From Planctomycetota bacterium (GTDB taxonomy: Bacteria; Planctomycetota; Phycisphaerae; Phycisphaerales; UBA1924), in contig JAEYVB010000369.1 of assembly GCA_023429345.1 (NCBI GenBank), positions 1 through 27,058 on the forward strand: a stretch of 27,058 bases of DNA, given 5' to 3'. Positions 8,402 through 16,162 of the stretch are shown here, one piece after another. The notes below the pieces were generated by a model. It did not search any database. It was not told where the DNA came from and saw only the letters and a list, made by a program, of their open reading frames with translations. The position numbers and the translations under genes are program-made. Numbering within the stretch: position 1 is the stretch's first letter; the number at the start of each line of letters is the position of its first letter.

Positions 8402-10072
8402 TTGCGTAAAGCCATGGGTGTGTTGGTGACGGCCGCGTTCGTTCAGTCCGCCAGCGGCCAGCTCCTGGTCGGCCAGGATGCCGGCGGGGGTCCGATCAAG
8501 CTCGGCGAGATGTCCCTGTTCCCGAACGTGACCTACACGGAATCGCTCGCCTTCGAGGTGAACGGCGCGGCCGCGCGGCCCGAGGGCGGCGTCTACCTCT
8601 GCAGCGGGTTCAACGGCGCGCTCTACCTCTTCGACGGCTTCAGCCAGCCCCAGTTCCTCTTCAACGCTCAGGTCCCCGGCCTCAGCGGCCTCGGCTACGG
8701 CAACGGCAAGCTCTACGGCTTCGGCAACTTCGCCAGCCCCATGGGCATCTACGAGATCGACCTCTCCACCGGCGCCGCCACGCTGAAGGTCGACACCAGC
8801 AGCAGCGGCCTCCGCTTCTTCGCCCTCGACTTCAACCCGCTCGACGGCCTCCTCTACGGCTTCTCCGAGTACGGCAACTCCGGCCTCTACTCCATCGACC
8901 CCGAAACCGGAACGACCACCCGCCTCGCCGGCACGCCCCCGGGCTCCTACGGCATGTTCCGCGGCGGCGCGGTCGGCAACAACACCGTCTTCCTCGTCGC
9001 CGCCCACCCCACCGACACCTTCTGGGCCTACGACATCGCGCAGGGGGCAAACGGCTCCTACGCGCCCTTCCCCAACCCCTACCCCAACTCCATCAACGGC
9101 GGCGGCGCCTGGGTCGGCCCGCCCCCCGCCAACCTCGGCGCCTGCTGCCGTCCCGACGGTGTCTGCATCATCACCAGCGATGCCGGCTGCACCGCCCTCG
9201 GCGGCCTCTACCGCGGCGACGGCTCCCCCTGCGCCACCGCGAACTGCCCGCCGCCCCCCACCGGCGCCTGCTGCCTGGCCAGCGGCTGTTCCGTCCTGAC
9301 GCAGGCCCAGTGCCTCTCCCAGAGCGGCACCTACGCCGGCGACAACATCGGCTGCGCCGCCGCCAACTGCCCGCCCGCCACGCAGTGGGTCGAGTCGGGC
9401 GATGCCGGCGACCTCCCCGCTACCGCGCAGATCGTGGAGGGCCCCGCCGGCCCGCTCACCGCCATCACCGGCACGGTCCAGTCCGGCGGCGACCCCGACA
9501 TGTTCCAGGTCCAGATCTGCGACCCCTCCACCTTCAGCGCCACCCTCGCGGGCGGCGTCACCTCCTTCGACAGCGCCCTTTTCCTCTTCGACGCCTCCGG
9601 CCACGGCGTCGCCTTCGGCGAGGACACCGCGGGCCTGCACGGCTCGGTCTCCAATCAGTTCGTCTCCGCGCCCGGCCTCTACTACCTCGCCGTCTCCGGT
9701 TACGACAACGACCCGCTCGGAGCGGTCTCCAGCAGCGAGATCTGGCTCGACACTCCCTACGGCACCGAGCGCCAGCCCGACGGGCCCGCGGCCGCGGAGG
9801 TCCCCGGCTCCTGGAGCGGCGGCGGCGCGACCGGCCCCTACACGCTGACGCTCCAGGGCGCCTGCTTCGTCTCGGCAGCGCCCGCGTGCTACGTCAACTG
9901 CGACGCCTCCACCACGCCCCCGACGCTGAACGTCGCCGACTTCACCTGCTTCCTGCAGCGCTTCGCGGCGGGTGAGCCCTACGCGAACTGCGACCAGAGC
10001 ACAACGCCGCCGGTGCTGAACGTCGCGGACTTTACGTGTTTCCTCCAGGGCTTTGCCGCCGGCTGTCCCTGA
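8402..10072 (+). CDS. Secreted propeller/Cys-rich/prepeptidase-like protein with GC-type dockerin
   Basis: Read from a TTG at 8402, the protein has 556 residues. The TTG is chosen because GGAGG at 8391-8395 lies six bases upstream and because it opens a good signal peptide (Arg-Lys then hydrophobic 4-18). The frame stays open to a GTG at 8327, but that would add a non-signal leader. Residues about 20-240 form a propeller-like domain (motifs such as L-Y-x-I-D-x-x-T-G). Two Cys-rich GACC repeats follow at about 246-283 and 288-324. Residues about 331-480 resemble a bacterial pre-peptidase C-terminal beta-sandwich (D-x-D-M-F-Q-V, F-D-S-A-L-F-L-F-D). Residues 495-556 are two dockerin units with six cysteines. 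No catalytic site was recognised. Confidence 0.82.
   Translation: MRKAMGVLVTAAFVQSASGQLLVGQDAGGGPIKLGEMSLFPNVTYTESLAFEVNGAAARPEGGVYLCSGFNGALYLFDGFSQPQFLFNAQVPGLSGLGYGNGKLYGFGNFASPMGIYEIDLSTGAATLKVDTSSSGLRFFALDFNPLDGLLYGFSEYGNSGLYSIDPETGTTTRLAGTPPGSYGMFRGGAVGNNTVFLVAAHPTDTFWAYDIAQGANGSYAPFPNPYPNSINGGGAWVGPPPANLGACCRPDGVCIITSDAGCTALGGLYRGDGSPCATANCPPPPTGACCLASGCSVLTQAQCLSQSGTYAGDNIGCAAANCPPATQWVESGDAGDLPATAQIVEGPAGPLTAITGTVQSGGDPDMFQVQICDPSTFSATLAGGVTSFDSALFLFDASGHGVAFGEDTAGLHGSVSNQFVSAPGLYYLAVSGYDNDPLGAVSSSEIWLDTPYGTERQPDGPAAAEVPGSWSGGGATGPYTLTLQGACFVSAAPACYVNCDASTTPPTLNVADFTCFLQRFAAGEPYANCDQSTTPPVLNVADFTCFLQGFAAGCP
9137..9373 (+). repeat. Two tandem Cys-rich GACC repeats inside the gene at 8402
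   Basis: Each unit of about 37 residues begins Gly-Ala-Cys-Cys and has six cysteines in the order CC, C, C, C, C, with a G-x-Y-x-G step before the last pair. The same unit occurs four times in the protein encoded at 26926-25412. Confidence 0.75.
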
Positions 10073-10109
10073 GCCCTGCCCCTGAATCGTGGTCCTGTCG
10101 CCTCAACGA

Positions 10110-10143
10110 AAGACGGCCGGCGCCCCCTCGCGCCGGCCGTCTT
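10110..10143. terminator. Bidirectional intrinsic terminator between convergent genes
   Basis: AAGACGGCCGGCG (10110-10122) and CGCCGGCCGTCTT (10131-10143) form a perfect 13-bp stem with an 8-nt loop. The stem ends in A/T pairs on both sides and is followed by CTTT on the plus strand. It lies between the stop at 10072 (+) and the stop at 10166 (-), so it can serve both genes. Confidence 0.85.
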
Positions 10144-10165
10144 CTTTGTGCTCATCCGGCCCGTT

Positions 10166-11545
10166 TCACGGGCACCCGGCCGCGAACGCCTGCAGGAAGC
10201 AGGTGAAGTCCGCGACGTTCAGCACGGGCTCCTGCGTGCTGTCGTCGCAGTTGGCCCAGCAGTCGCCCGCGGCAAACTGTTGCAGGTAGCAGGTGAAATC
10301 CGCGACGTTCAGCACCGGGGTCTCCGTGCTCCCGTCGCAGTTCGCGGCGCACCGCGGCACGATCTTGAAGAGGTTGTTGGCGCTGTCCACGAAGTACAGC
10401 TCACCCGCCGCATCCTCGCCGAAGGACTGCGGCGAGAACGGCTGCGGCCCCGACGCCGGCCGCAGGTCGAGCGTGTGGTCCACCATCTCGGTCACCGCCG
10501 TGCCGTCGTAGCGGAAGCTCCAGAACTCGTGCGTGCACCACTCCGCGAAGATGTACTTGCCGCGGAGCTCGGGGATCGCGCACCCGCGGTACACGTAGCC
10601 GCCGATGACGGAGCAGTGGTTGTTCGAGTGGTCGTAGGCGTGAATGGGGAACGTCATCGTCGAGGCGCTCGCGCACCCCGTCAGGTTGTACGGGTCCGGG
10701 CCCTCGTAGCACCGCCAGCCGTAGTTCACCGCCGCAAACGGCGGCGTGGTGATGGCCGGCTGGTAGTTCACCTCCTCCCACTCCGTCTGCCCGACGTCCG
10801 TGAGCCAGAAGTCCCCGGTCGCGCGGTCGAAGCTCGCCCGCCACGGGTTCCGCAGCCCGTACGCCCAGATCTCCGGCCTCTCCAGCGTGGCCGTGGCAAA
10901 GGGGTTGTCCGGCGGGATCGTGTACGGCAGCGTGCTCACATCGATCCGCAGCACCTTGCCGTGCAGCACTTCGAGGTTCTGGGCGCGCCCCTCAGGATCG
11001 CCCATCCCGGGGTTGCCGCCGTCGCCCTTGGTGATGTAGAGGTACCCGTCGGGCCCGAAGCCCAGCCAATCGACGTTGTGATCGGCGAAGGGCTCCGTGA
11101 TCGTGATCACCTCGGTCGGCGTCGTCGGATCCGCCAGATTGGGGTCGGCCGCCGAGACCTGGTAGCGCATGACCTTGCTCGTGCCCCCCTGCCCCTCCGT
11201 GTACGCGATATAGAAGAACCCGTTGGTGGCGTACCCGGGATCGAACGCCATGCACACCAGGCCCTGCTCGAACCCCGTGCCCACATCCTCCACCGTCAGG
11301 AACGGCTCGGGCTCGAGGGTGTTGGTCTCCAGATTGAAGATCCGGATCGCCGCCCGCCCGGCCACGCCGCCAACCCCGCGACGCTCGACCACGAAAATGC
11401 GCTCGGTGTCTCCCGGCGCTGCCGTTACGTACACGGGCCGCGAAAGACTGCCCGTAAGCCACTGGGCCGCGATGCCCTGGCCGCAGGCCGCACCGGCCCC
11501 GATCGCGAGGACTGCCGCCGCACCGATACCACGAATGCCCACCAT
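10166..11545 (-). CDS. Secreted PQQ-type sugar (glucose/sorbosone) dehydrogenase with GC-type dockerin, copy 1
   Basis: The 459-residue product has a signal peptide (1-23) and a six-bladed propeller of the soluble glucose dehydrogenase / GSDH family. Family motifs include E-Q-G-L-x-x-x-A-F-D-P-x-Y near 93-104, the His156 segment D-H-N-x-x-W-L-G-F-G-P-D-G (155-167) with the presumed catalytic histidine, and G-L-R-N-P (230-234) with the PQQ-contacting arginine 232. Here H-N-V-D replaces the H-N-G-G of its paralogue. Residues 398-459 are two dockerin units with seven cysteines. The ATG at 11545 is preferred to upstream starts: it opens the signal peptide and has GGGAGG nine bases upstream. It lies 96 bp after copy 2 on the same strand. 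Expected reaction: PQQ-dependent oxidation of a sugar or similar substrate outside the cytoplasm; actual substrate unknown. Confidence 0.88.
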   Translation of the reverse strand: MVGIRGIGAAAVLAIGAGAACGQGIAAQWLTGSLSRPVYVTAAPGDTERIFVVERRGVGGVAGRAAIRIFNLETNTLEPEPFLTVEDVGTGFEQGLVCMAFDPGYATNGFFYIAYTEGQGGTSKVMRYQVSAADPNLADPTTPTEVITITEPFADHNVDWLGFGPDGYLYITKGDGGNPGMGDPEGRAQNLEVLHGKVLRIDVSTLPYTIPPDNPFATATLERPEIWAYGLRNPWRASFDRATGDFWLTDVGQTEWEEVNYQPAITTPPFAAVNYGWRCYEGPDPYNLTGCASASTMTFPIHAYDHSNNHCSVIGGYVYRGCAIPELRGKYIFAEWCTHEFWSFRYDGTAVTEMVDHTLDLRPASGPQPFSPQSFGEDAAGELYFVDSANNLFKIVPRCAANCDGSTETPVLNVADFTCYLQQFAAGDCWANCDDSTQEPVLNVADFTCFLQAFAAGCP

Positions 11546-11641
11546 GAACGACCCCTCCCGTTTGATTGAGGACTGGGCCAGTGTTGGCAAGATCACCCGG
11601 GTCCGCGGCCGTACAGGCCCGACTTAATCCTTAATCGAGGC

Positions 11642-13033
11642 TCACGGACAGCCGGCGGCAAACTTCTGGAGGTAGCAGGTGAAGTCAGCCACGTTCAGGC
11701 GCGGCGCCTGGGTCGAGTCGTCGCAGTTCGCAGAGCAGTCCTGCGCCGCGAACCGCTGCAGGAAGCAGGTGAAGTCCGCCACGTTCAGGACGGGCGCCTC
11801 GGTGCTGCCGTCGCAGTTCGCGTAGCAGTCCGGCACAATCCGCACCACCCGGCCCGCGCCCATGTAGTACAGCTCCCCGTTCGCATCCTCGCCGAAGGAA
11901 GCCACGGCCGCGGGCGCGGGCCCGCCCGGGGGCGTCAGCTCCGTCGTGCGCAGCGTCAGCTCGGTGACGGTGTTGTTCACCAGCCGGAACGACCAGATGC
12001 GCCCCGCGCAGTAGTCGGCGAAGAAGTACAGCCCCCGCGCCTGCGGGATCTTGCACCCGCGGTAGACATATCCGCCCGTCACCGAGCAGTTCCCGCTCCC
12101 CGTCTGGGACGAGTACTCGTGCACCGGGAACACGAGCGTCCCCGGCGCCGGGCACCCGCCCGTGTTGTAGGCGTGCGTCCCTTCGTAGCACCGCCACCCG
12201 TAGTTCACGGCCGCGTGGGGCGGGGCGCCGATCGCCGGCTGGAAGTTCACTTCCTCCCAGCTCTCCTGGCCGACATCCGCGATCCACAGGTCCCCCGTCT
12301 GCCGGTCAAAGCTCGGCCGCCACGGATTGCGCAGGCCGTAAGCCCAGATCTCCGGTCGGTGCTGCGCCAAGCCTACGAACGGGTTGTCCGGCGGCACCGT
12401 GTAAGGCAGGGGGTCGACATCCAGCCGCAGCATCTTGCCCAAGAGCGTGTTCCTGTTCTGCGCATTCTGGAACGGATCCCCCCCCGAGCCGCCGTCCCCG
12501 AGCGCCGCGTACAGGTACCCGTCGGGACCGAAGCCCAGCCACCCGCCGTTGTGGTTCTTGAACGGCTGCACCTGCGTGAGCACCGTCGTCGCGCTCGCCG
12601 GGTCGGCGATGTCCGGGTCGGCCGACACCTGGTACCGGGCGATGACCGTCGTCCCCGCGGCCGTCGCGTTGCTGGTGTAGTTGATGTAGAAGTACCCGTT
12701 GGTCGCATACCCGGGATCGAACGCCAGGCCCAGCAGCCCCTGCTCGGAGTTATCGGGCGGGACCGGCAGATTGGTGAGCGTCAGGAACGGCGTGGCGTTG
12801 GTCGTGTTCGTCACGAGGTTGTGGATCAGGATGTTGCCGACGTTCTGGCTCCCGCCCACACCCTTCTGCTGGATGATGAACAGCCGCGTGTAGTCCCCGG
12901 GCGGAGAGGTCACGAACACCGGCGAGGTCAGCCCCGAGCGCACGATCTCGGCACTCAGGAAGCCCTGGCCGACGGCCGCGCCCGACGCCATGACCACCGC
13001 CGCCAACCCGAACACGCACTGCTGCTGCTTCAT
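11642..13033 (-). CDS. Secreted PQQ-type sugar (glucose/sorbosone) dehydrogenase with GC-type dockerin, copy 2
   Basis: This 463-residue protein is a clear paralogue of the downstream gene, collinear through propeller and tail. A signal peptide (1-23) precedes the propeller. The presumed catalytic His161 lies in H-N-G-G-W-L-G-F-G-P-D-G (161-172), the canonical form of the motif, and G-L-R-N-P (233-237) carries Arg235. Several cysteines are shared with copy 1 (for example W-R-C-Y-E-G, N-C-S-V-x-G-G-Y-V-Y-R-G-C), suggesting conserved disulfides. The dockerin (last 62 residues) has seven cysteines. The start is supported by GAGGAGC upstream of the ATG. Whether both copies share a transcript is not clear, as no terminator was found in the 96-bp gap. 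Confidence 0.9.
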   Translation of the reverse strand: MKQQQCVFGLAAVVMASGAAVGQGFLSAEIVRSGLTSPVFVTSPPGDYTRLFIIQQKGVGGSQNVGNILIHNLVTNTTNATPFLTLTNLPVPPDNSEQGLLGLAFDPGYATNGYFYINYTSNATAAGTTVIARYQVSADPDIADPASATTVLTQVQPFKNHNGGWLGFGPDGYLYAALGDGGSGGDPFQNAQNRNTLLGKMLRLDVDPLPYTVPPDNPFVGLAQHRPEIWAYGLRNPWRPSFDRQTGDLWIADVGQESWEEVNFQPAIGAPPHAAVNYGWRCYEGTHAYNTGGCPAPGTLVFPVHEYSSQTGSGNCSVTGGYVYRGCKIPQARGLYFFADYCAGRIWSFRLVNNTVTELTLRTTELTPPGGPAPAAVASFGEDANGELYYMGAGRVVRIVPDCYANCDGSTEAPVLNVADFTCFLQRFAAQDCSANCDDSTQAPRLNVADFTCYLQKFAAGCP

Positions 13034-13112
13034 CGCACCTGCTCCTCACCCAGACCCGTGGCACCGACCAAACTAGGCCGCCGACCGAACCCACATCCCG
13101 CGCTCATCAGCC

Positions 13113-13130
13113 CGTGAACCCGCCTTCACG
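13113..13130. promoter_or_regulatory. Inverted repeat upstream of sugar dehydrogenase copy 2
   Basis: CGTGAA and TTCACG flank six bases (13113-13118 and 13125-13130). The site lies 80 bp before the ATG at 13033, within the 228-bp gap after lspA. It has the size of a dimeric repressor operator, but a chance palindrome is possible. Confidence 0.25.
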
Positions 13131-13261
13131 CGAGCGTCCATACGCGTGGGATGCGATCCCGGTTACGCGCCCTCGTTCACACCAATCAAACCCTGGGCCG
13201 GTCCGAGCGGGCATTACCCAGCTTGACACCATCCTCGGTCGATCCGCCTAAAGGCTTGAGA

Positions 13262-13963
13262 TCAGCCCACGCGCGGAGCCGCATCCCCGCCGGACCCGCC
13301 CGAAGGAACCGCGGCCCGCTTCCCCGGATCCCCCGTCCGCCACAGGAACCACATCAGGATCCCGATCCCGATCAGGAGCCAGAGGTCCGCAACGTTCGAG
13401 ACGTACGGCCAGATCTCCCGCCCGCCGACCCGCACCCCCGGGAGCGGATGGATGAAGTCGCGCACGCAGGCGTACACGATCCGGTCGTAGAGATTCCCCA
13501 CACCCCCCGCGATCAGGAGCCCGAGAGCCACGTGCGCGAGCCGGTCCCTCGCCCTCGTCCAGTTCGCAAACATCCAGAGCGCCAGCGCCAGTGCCGCGGC
13601 CGTGAACATCACGAAGAACCACCGCATCCCCGCCCCCATCCCGAAGACCGCGCCGGGGTTCAGCACCAGCGAAAACTCCAAGAGGTGCGGGACCACCTCC
13701 ACCGGCCGGTGGGGCGGGATCAGGTCCCCGAGCTGCCTCCCCTGCCGCCACGCCGCCAGCACATCCTCGCGCCGGATGGTCACCGGCCTGCCCGCGATCG
13801 TCGCGAACGCAAGGTACTTGCTGCCCAGGTCCGCAACCAGCGCCGCCGTCGCAACCGCGCCCAGCCGGACCCACGCCGATCGATCGCGCGCGGCGCGAGG
13901 CGATGGCGCGCTCGGGCCGGTCGGGTCGTTCAGTCGATTGCCTGGGATATCCGGCGCGCTCAC
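13262..13963 (-). CDS. lspA: Lipoprotein signal peptidase (signal peptidase II)
   Basis: The product (233 residues) cleaves the signal peptide of diacylglyceryl-modified prolipoproteins in the inner membrane. Family motifs are present: D45-L-G-S-K49 in the first membrane segment, N102-P-G-A-V-F-G-M-G, G-G-V-G-N157-L-Y-D160-R and V-S-N190-V-A-D193. Asp160 and Asp193 match the catalytic dyad. Four membrane segments are visible. It is longer than the usual 150-170 residues because of a polar N-terminus of about 28 residues, an insertion at about 58-90 and a polar Gly/Ala-rich tail after about 212. The GTG start overlaps the stop of the DksA-like gene as GTGA, indicating translational coupling. 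Confidence 0.93.
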   Translation of the reverse strand: MSAPDIPGNRLNDPTGPSAPSPRAARDRSAWVRLGAVATAALVADLGSKYLAFATIAGRPVTIRREDVLAAWRQGRQLGDLIPPHRPVEVVPHLLEFSLVLNPGAVFGMGAGMRWFFVMFTAAALALALWMFANWTRARDRLAHVALGLLIAGGVGNLYDRIVYACVRDFIHPLPGVRVGGREIWPYVSNVADLWLLIGIGILMWFLWRTGDPGKRAAVPSGGSGGDAAPRVG

Positions 13964-14892
13964 GTGAGGCTCGTGCGGCGCTCAAGCTCGCGGGCCGCCT
14001 CGATCGAGTACCGCGCCCACGGAAGCTCCTCCAGCCGCTCCTTGCGGATCGGCTTGCCCGTGACCTCGCACACCCCGTACGTGCCCTCGTTGATCCGCTT
14101 GAGGGCCTCGTCGATCTCCTTGATCAACTTCCGGTCCGCCGCGGCCAGGTCCAGCGAGAGCGACTGCCCGTAGGCGTCCGACCCCTGCTCGGCCATGTGC
14201 TGCGGAAGGTTGGAGAGCGAGCCCGACTGCGACATGAGCGCCTCGGACTCCATGGTCGAGACATCGCCGATAAGTTCCGCCCGCTTCTTCAGAAGCAGCT
14301 GCCGGTAGTACCCCAGTTCCTTGGCATTGAACGGCGTCTTCCGCGGCTTGTCGTCCGCGCCCTCGGCCAGCGTCTTGGGCTTGGGCGCTTTGGGGCCCGA
14401 CGCGATCAGCGGCTTGCGGATGGCCTCGCTCAGCGGCGTGCCGTACTCCGGGATCTTGATCTGCGAGGGTTTTGATGCGGGCTTTTTCGCGGGTTTGCCG
14501 GAAACGATCGTGATCCCCTTCCGTGGGCCGACGCCGGCCGGTGCGCTCGCGGATGGCGCTGCGGGCTTGGCAGCGCCCTTCTCCGGCTTGGGCGCCGGGG
14601 CCGCGGCCTTGGCTCCCTTGGCCGGGGGCTTGACCATCTTGGCGTCCGGCTTTGCAGCCTTGGCCTCAACCTTGCCGCCCTTCGCATCGGGCTTCGCCGG
14701 GGCCTTTGCGACAGGCTTGGCCGATGGCTTGGTCGCTTGCTTGCCGGAAGACTTGGCCGCGACCTTCGCCGCCGGCTTCGCGGGCTTGGCCGCGGGCTTG
14801 CTTGCGCCCTTCTTGGCGGGTTTGGAGGCCGGACCCTTCCGCGCGCTGCCGCCCTTGGCGTCTTTGCGGGCTGTTGCGGTGGACTTTGCCAC
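13960..14892 (-). CDS. DksA/TraR-like protein with long Lys/Ala/Pro-rich tail and degenerate zinc finger
   Basis: Read from GTG at 14892, the protein has 310 residues. The first 140-odd are low-complexity Lys/Ala/Pro repeats of the K-P-A-K type, resembling histone H1 C-terminal tails and likely to bind nucleic acid or stay disordered. The last 115 or so form a DksA-type coiled coil and finger domain (from Y-Y-R-Q-L-L-L-K-K-R). The usual Cys4 finger is reduced to Cys275; the other positions are Thr278, Ser296 and Ala299 with C-x2-C-x17-C-x2-C spacing kept, so zinc binding is unlikely. Similar C-x2-T forms occur in Bacteroidetes (from memory). The in-frame TTG at 14985 coincides with the -35 box of the likely promoter, so the shorter start is preferred. 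Probable role: binding RNA polymerase; direct evidence is absent. Confidence 0.82.
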   Translation of the reverse strand: MAKSTATARKDAKGGSARKGPASKPAKKGASKPAAKPAKPAAKVAAKSSGKQATKPSAKPVAKAPAKPDAKGGKVEAKAAKPDAKMVKPPAKGAKAAAPAPKPEKGAAKPAAPSASAPAGVGPRKGITIVSGKPAKKPASKPSQIKIPEYGTPLSEAIRKPLIASGPKAPKPKTLAEGADDKPRKTPFNAKELGYYRQLLLKKRAELIGDVSTMESEALMSQSGSLSNLPQHMAEQGSDAYGQSLSLDLAAADRKLIKEIDEALKRINEGTYGVCEVTGKPIRKERLEELPWARYSIEAARELERRTSLT

Positions 14893-14956
14893 GGGAGGGC
14901 CTCTCGAGGGTACGTTCGGGATCCGGCCGTAGGGCGATGCCTTTATAAGGGCCGAG

Positions 14957-14985
14957 ACGGTATCCAAAAACGGGGTCAATGTCAA
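14957..14985 (-). promoter_or_regulatory. Predicted sigma70-type promoter of the dksA-like/lspA operon
   Basis: On the minus strand a perfect TTGACA (14985-14980) is followed after 17 bp by TACCGT (14962-14957). Transcription would begin near 14950, leaving a leader of about 58 nt before the GTG at 14892. Confidence 0.55.
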
Positions 14986-15027
14986 AGCGGGCCACCCCCC
15001 CTCATTGCCCCAAACAAACTCCGAATA

Positions 15028-16104
15028 TTACCCCAGAGGTCCGGTCTCCCCGACCGGGGCGGGCTCCCGCTCCTGGTAGGACCCCATCTTCCGGAATCGC
15101 TCGTACCGACTCTGGACTAACACGTCCGGATCGACCCGCTTGAGGTCGTGGAGCTGGGCGACGATCCACTTCCGGAGATTCTCCGCCGTCTGGATCGGGT
15201 CCCGATGCGCCCCGCCCACCGGCTCCGGGATCACCTCGTCGATGATCCGCAGTTCCAGGTTGTCCCGGGCGGTCAGCTTCAGGCTCTTGGCGGCCTGGGC
15301 GTTGGTCGTCTCGTTGGCCTGTTTCCAGAGGATGGCCGCGCACCCCTCCGGGCTGATCACCGAATACCACGAGTTCTGGAGCATGGCGACGCGGTCGGCT
15401 ACCGCGATCCCAAGCGCCCCGCCCGAGCCCCCCTCGCCGATCACGATCGAGAGGATCGGGGTCTTCAGCCGGCTCATCTCCCGCAGGTTGACGGCGATCG
15501 CCTCGGCCTGCCCCCGCTGCTCCGCGCCCAGCCCCGGATAGGCCCCCGGGGTGTCCACCAGGGTCACGATTGGGAGCCCGAACTTCTCGGCTAACTCCAT
15601 CTTCAGCAAGGCTTTACGGTACCCCTCCGGATGGGCGCACCCGAAGTGGCACGAGAGCTTCTCCTGCGTGCTGCGGCCCTTCTGATGCCCCACGATCAGG
15701 ACCTTGATCGAGTCGATCCGGGCGAAGCCGGTCACCAGGGCCGGATCATCCCCGAAGCGACGATCCCCCTGAAGCTCGCAGAAGTCCCGGCACATCAACT
15801 GGATGTAATCGCGGGTCTGGGGCCGGTTGGGGTGGCGGGCGACCCGGACCGTGTTCCACGGGCTCAGGTTGGAGTAAAGCTGGGCAAGCTCCTCCCGGAG
15901 CTTCGTCCGGAGGCCCTCGACCATGGCCGGGAGGTCGGCCGCCGCCGGGGCGTCCGTTGCCTCGGTCGCGTCGATGCCCGCGACGCCCGGGGGGATCGGC
16001 ACGGGCGCAGGACCTGCGCCCTTCAGGCGTGCCTCCGCGGCCTCCACCTGCCGCTCGAGGTCCCGGATCGTCCGTTCGAAGTCCAGCTGATAGAACGTGG
16101 ACAT
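15028..16104 (-). CDS. accA: Acetyl-CoA carboxylase carboxyltransferase subunit alpha
   Basis: The 358-residue product is the alpha subunit of the carboxyltransferase that moves the carboxyl group from biotin to acetyl-CoA, giving malonyl-CoA for fatty acid synthesis. Recognisable segments are L-D-F-E near the start, P-W-N-T-V-R-V-A-R-H-P-N-R-P, L-V-D-T-P-G-A-Y-P-G, G-E-G-G-S-G-G-A-L-G and S-P-E-G-C-A-A-I-L-W-K. An insertion rich in Ala and Pro (about 30-62) makes it longer than the common 315-320 residues. The partner accD is not in the window. The ATG at 16104 is preferred over the TTG two codons upstream, because it matches the usual N-terminus. It is divergent from proC with 58 bp between start codons. 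Confidence 0.95.
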   Translation of the reverse strand: MSTFYQLDFERTIRDLERQVEAAEARLKGAGPAPVPIPPGVAGIDATEATDAPAAADLPAMVEGLRTKLREELAQLYSNLSPWNTVRVARHPNRPQTRDYIQLMCRDFCELQGDRRFGDDPALVTGFARIDSIKVLIVGHQKGRSTQEKLSCHFGCAHPEGYRKALLKMELAEKFGLPIVTLVDTPGAYPGLGAEQRGQAEAIAVNLREMSRLKTPILSIVIGEGGSGGALGIAVADRVAMLQNSWYSVISPEGCAAILWKQANETTNAQAAKSLKLTARDNLELRIIDEVIPEPVGGAHRDPIQTAENLRKWIVAQLHDLKRVDPDVLVQSRYERFRKMGSYQEREPAPVGETGPLG

Positions 16105-16112
16105 GGGCAACT

Positions 16113-16118
16113 AGTTTA
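16113..16118 (-). promoter_or_regulatory. Possible -10 box of accA
   Basis: TAAACT on the minus strand ends eight bases before the ATG. No convincing -35 box is seen. If used, the transcript would have almost no leader. Confidence 0.35.
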
Positions 16119-16150
16119 GGGGCGATCGACGATCCACGCGCCGGGTGTGG

Positions 16151-16156
16151 TAGTCT
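16151..16156 (+). promoter_or_regulatory. Possible -10 box of proC
   Basis: TAGTCT ends six bases before the ATG at 16163, placing transcription start at the start codon. A TCGACG at 16126-16131 is a weak -35 candidate with 19-bp spacing. No Shine-Dalgarno sequence precedes the gene. Confidence 0.4.
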
Positions 16157-16162
16157 CTGGGT

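Noticed and set aside
9884..10354. CRISPR-like or mobile repeat formed by the dockerin-coding stretches
   Set aside because: The repeats are in-frame coding sequence with protein-level conservation and no spacer pattern.
13223..13251. TTGACA with a weak -10 on the plus strand after lspA
   Set aside because: The -10 is poor and it would drive transcription antisense into lspA with no gene downstream on that strand.
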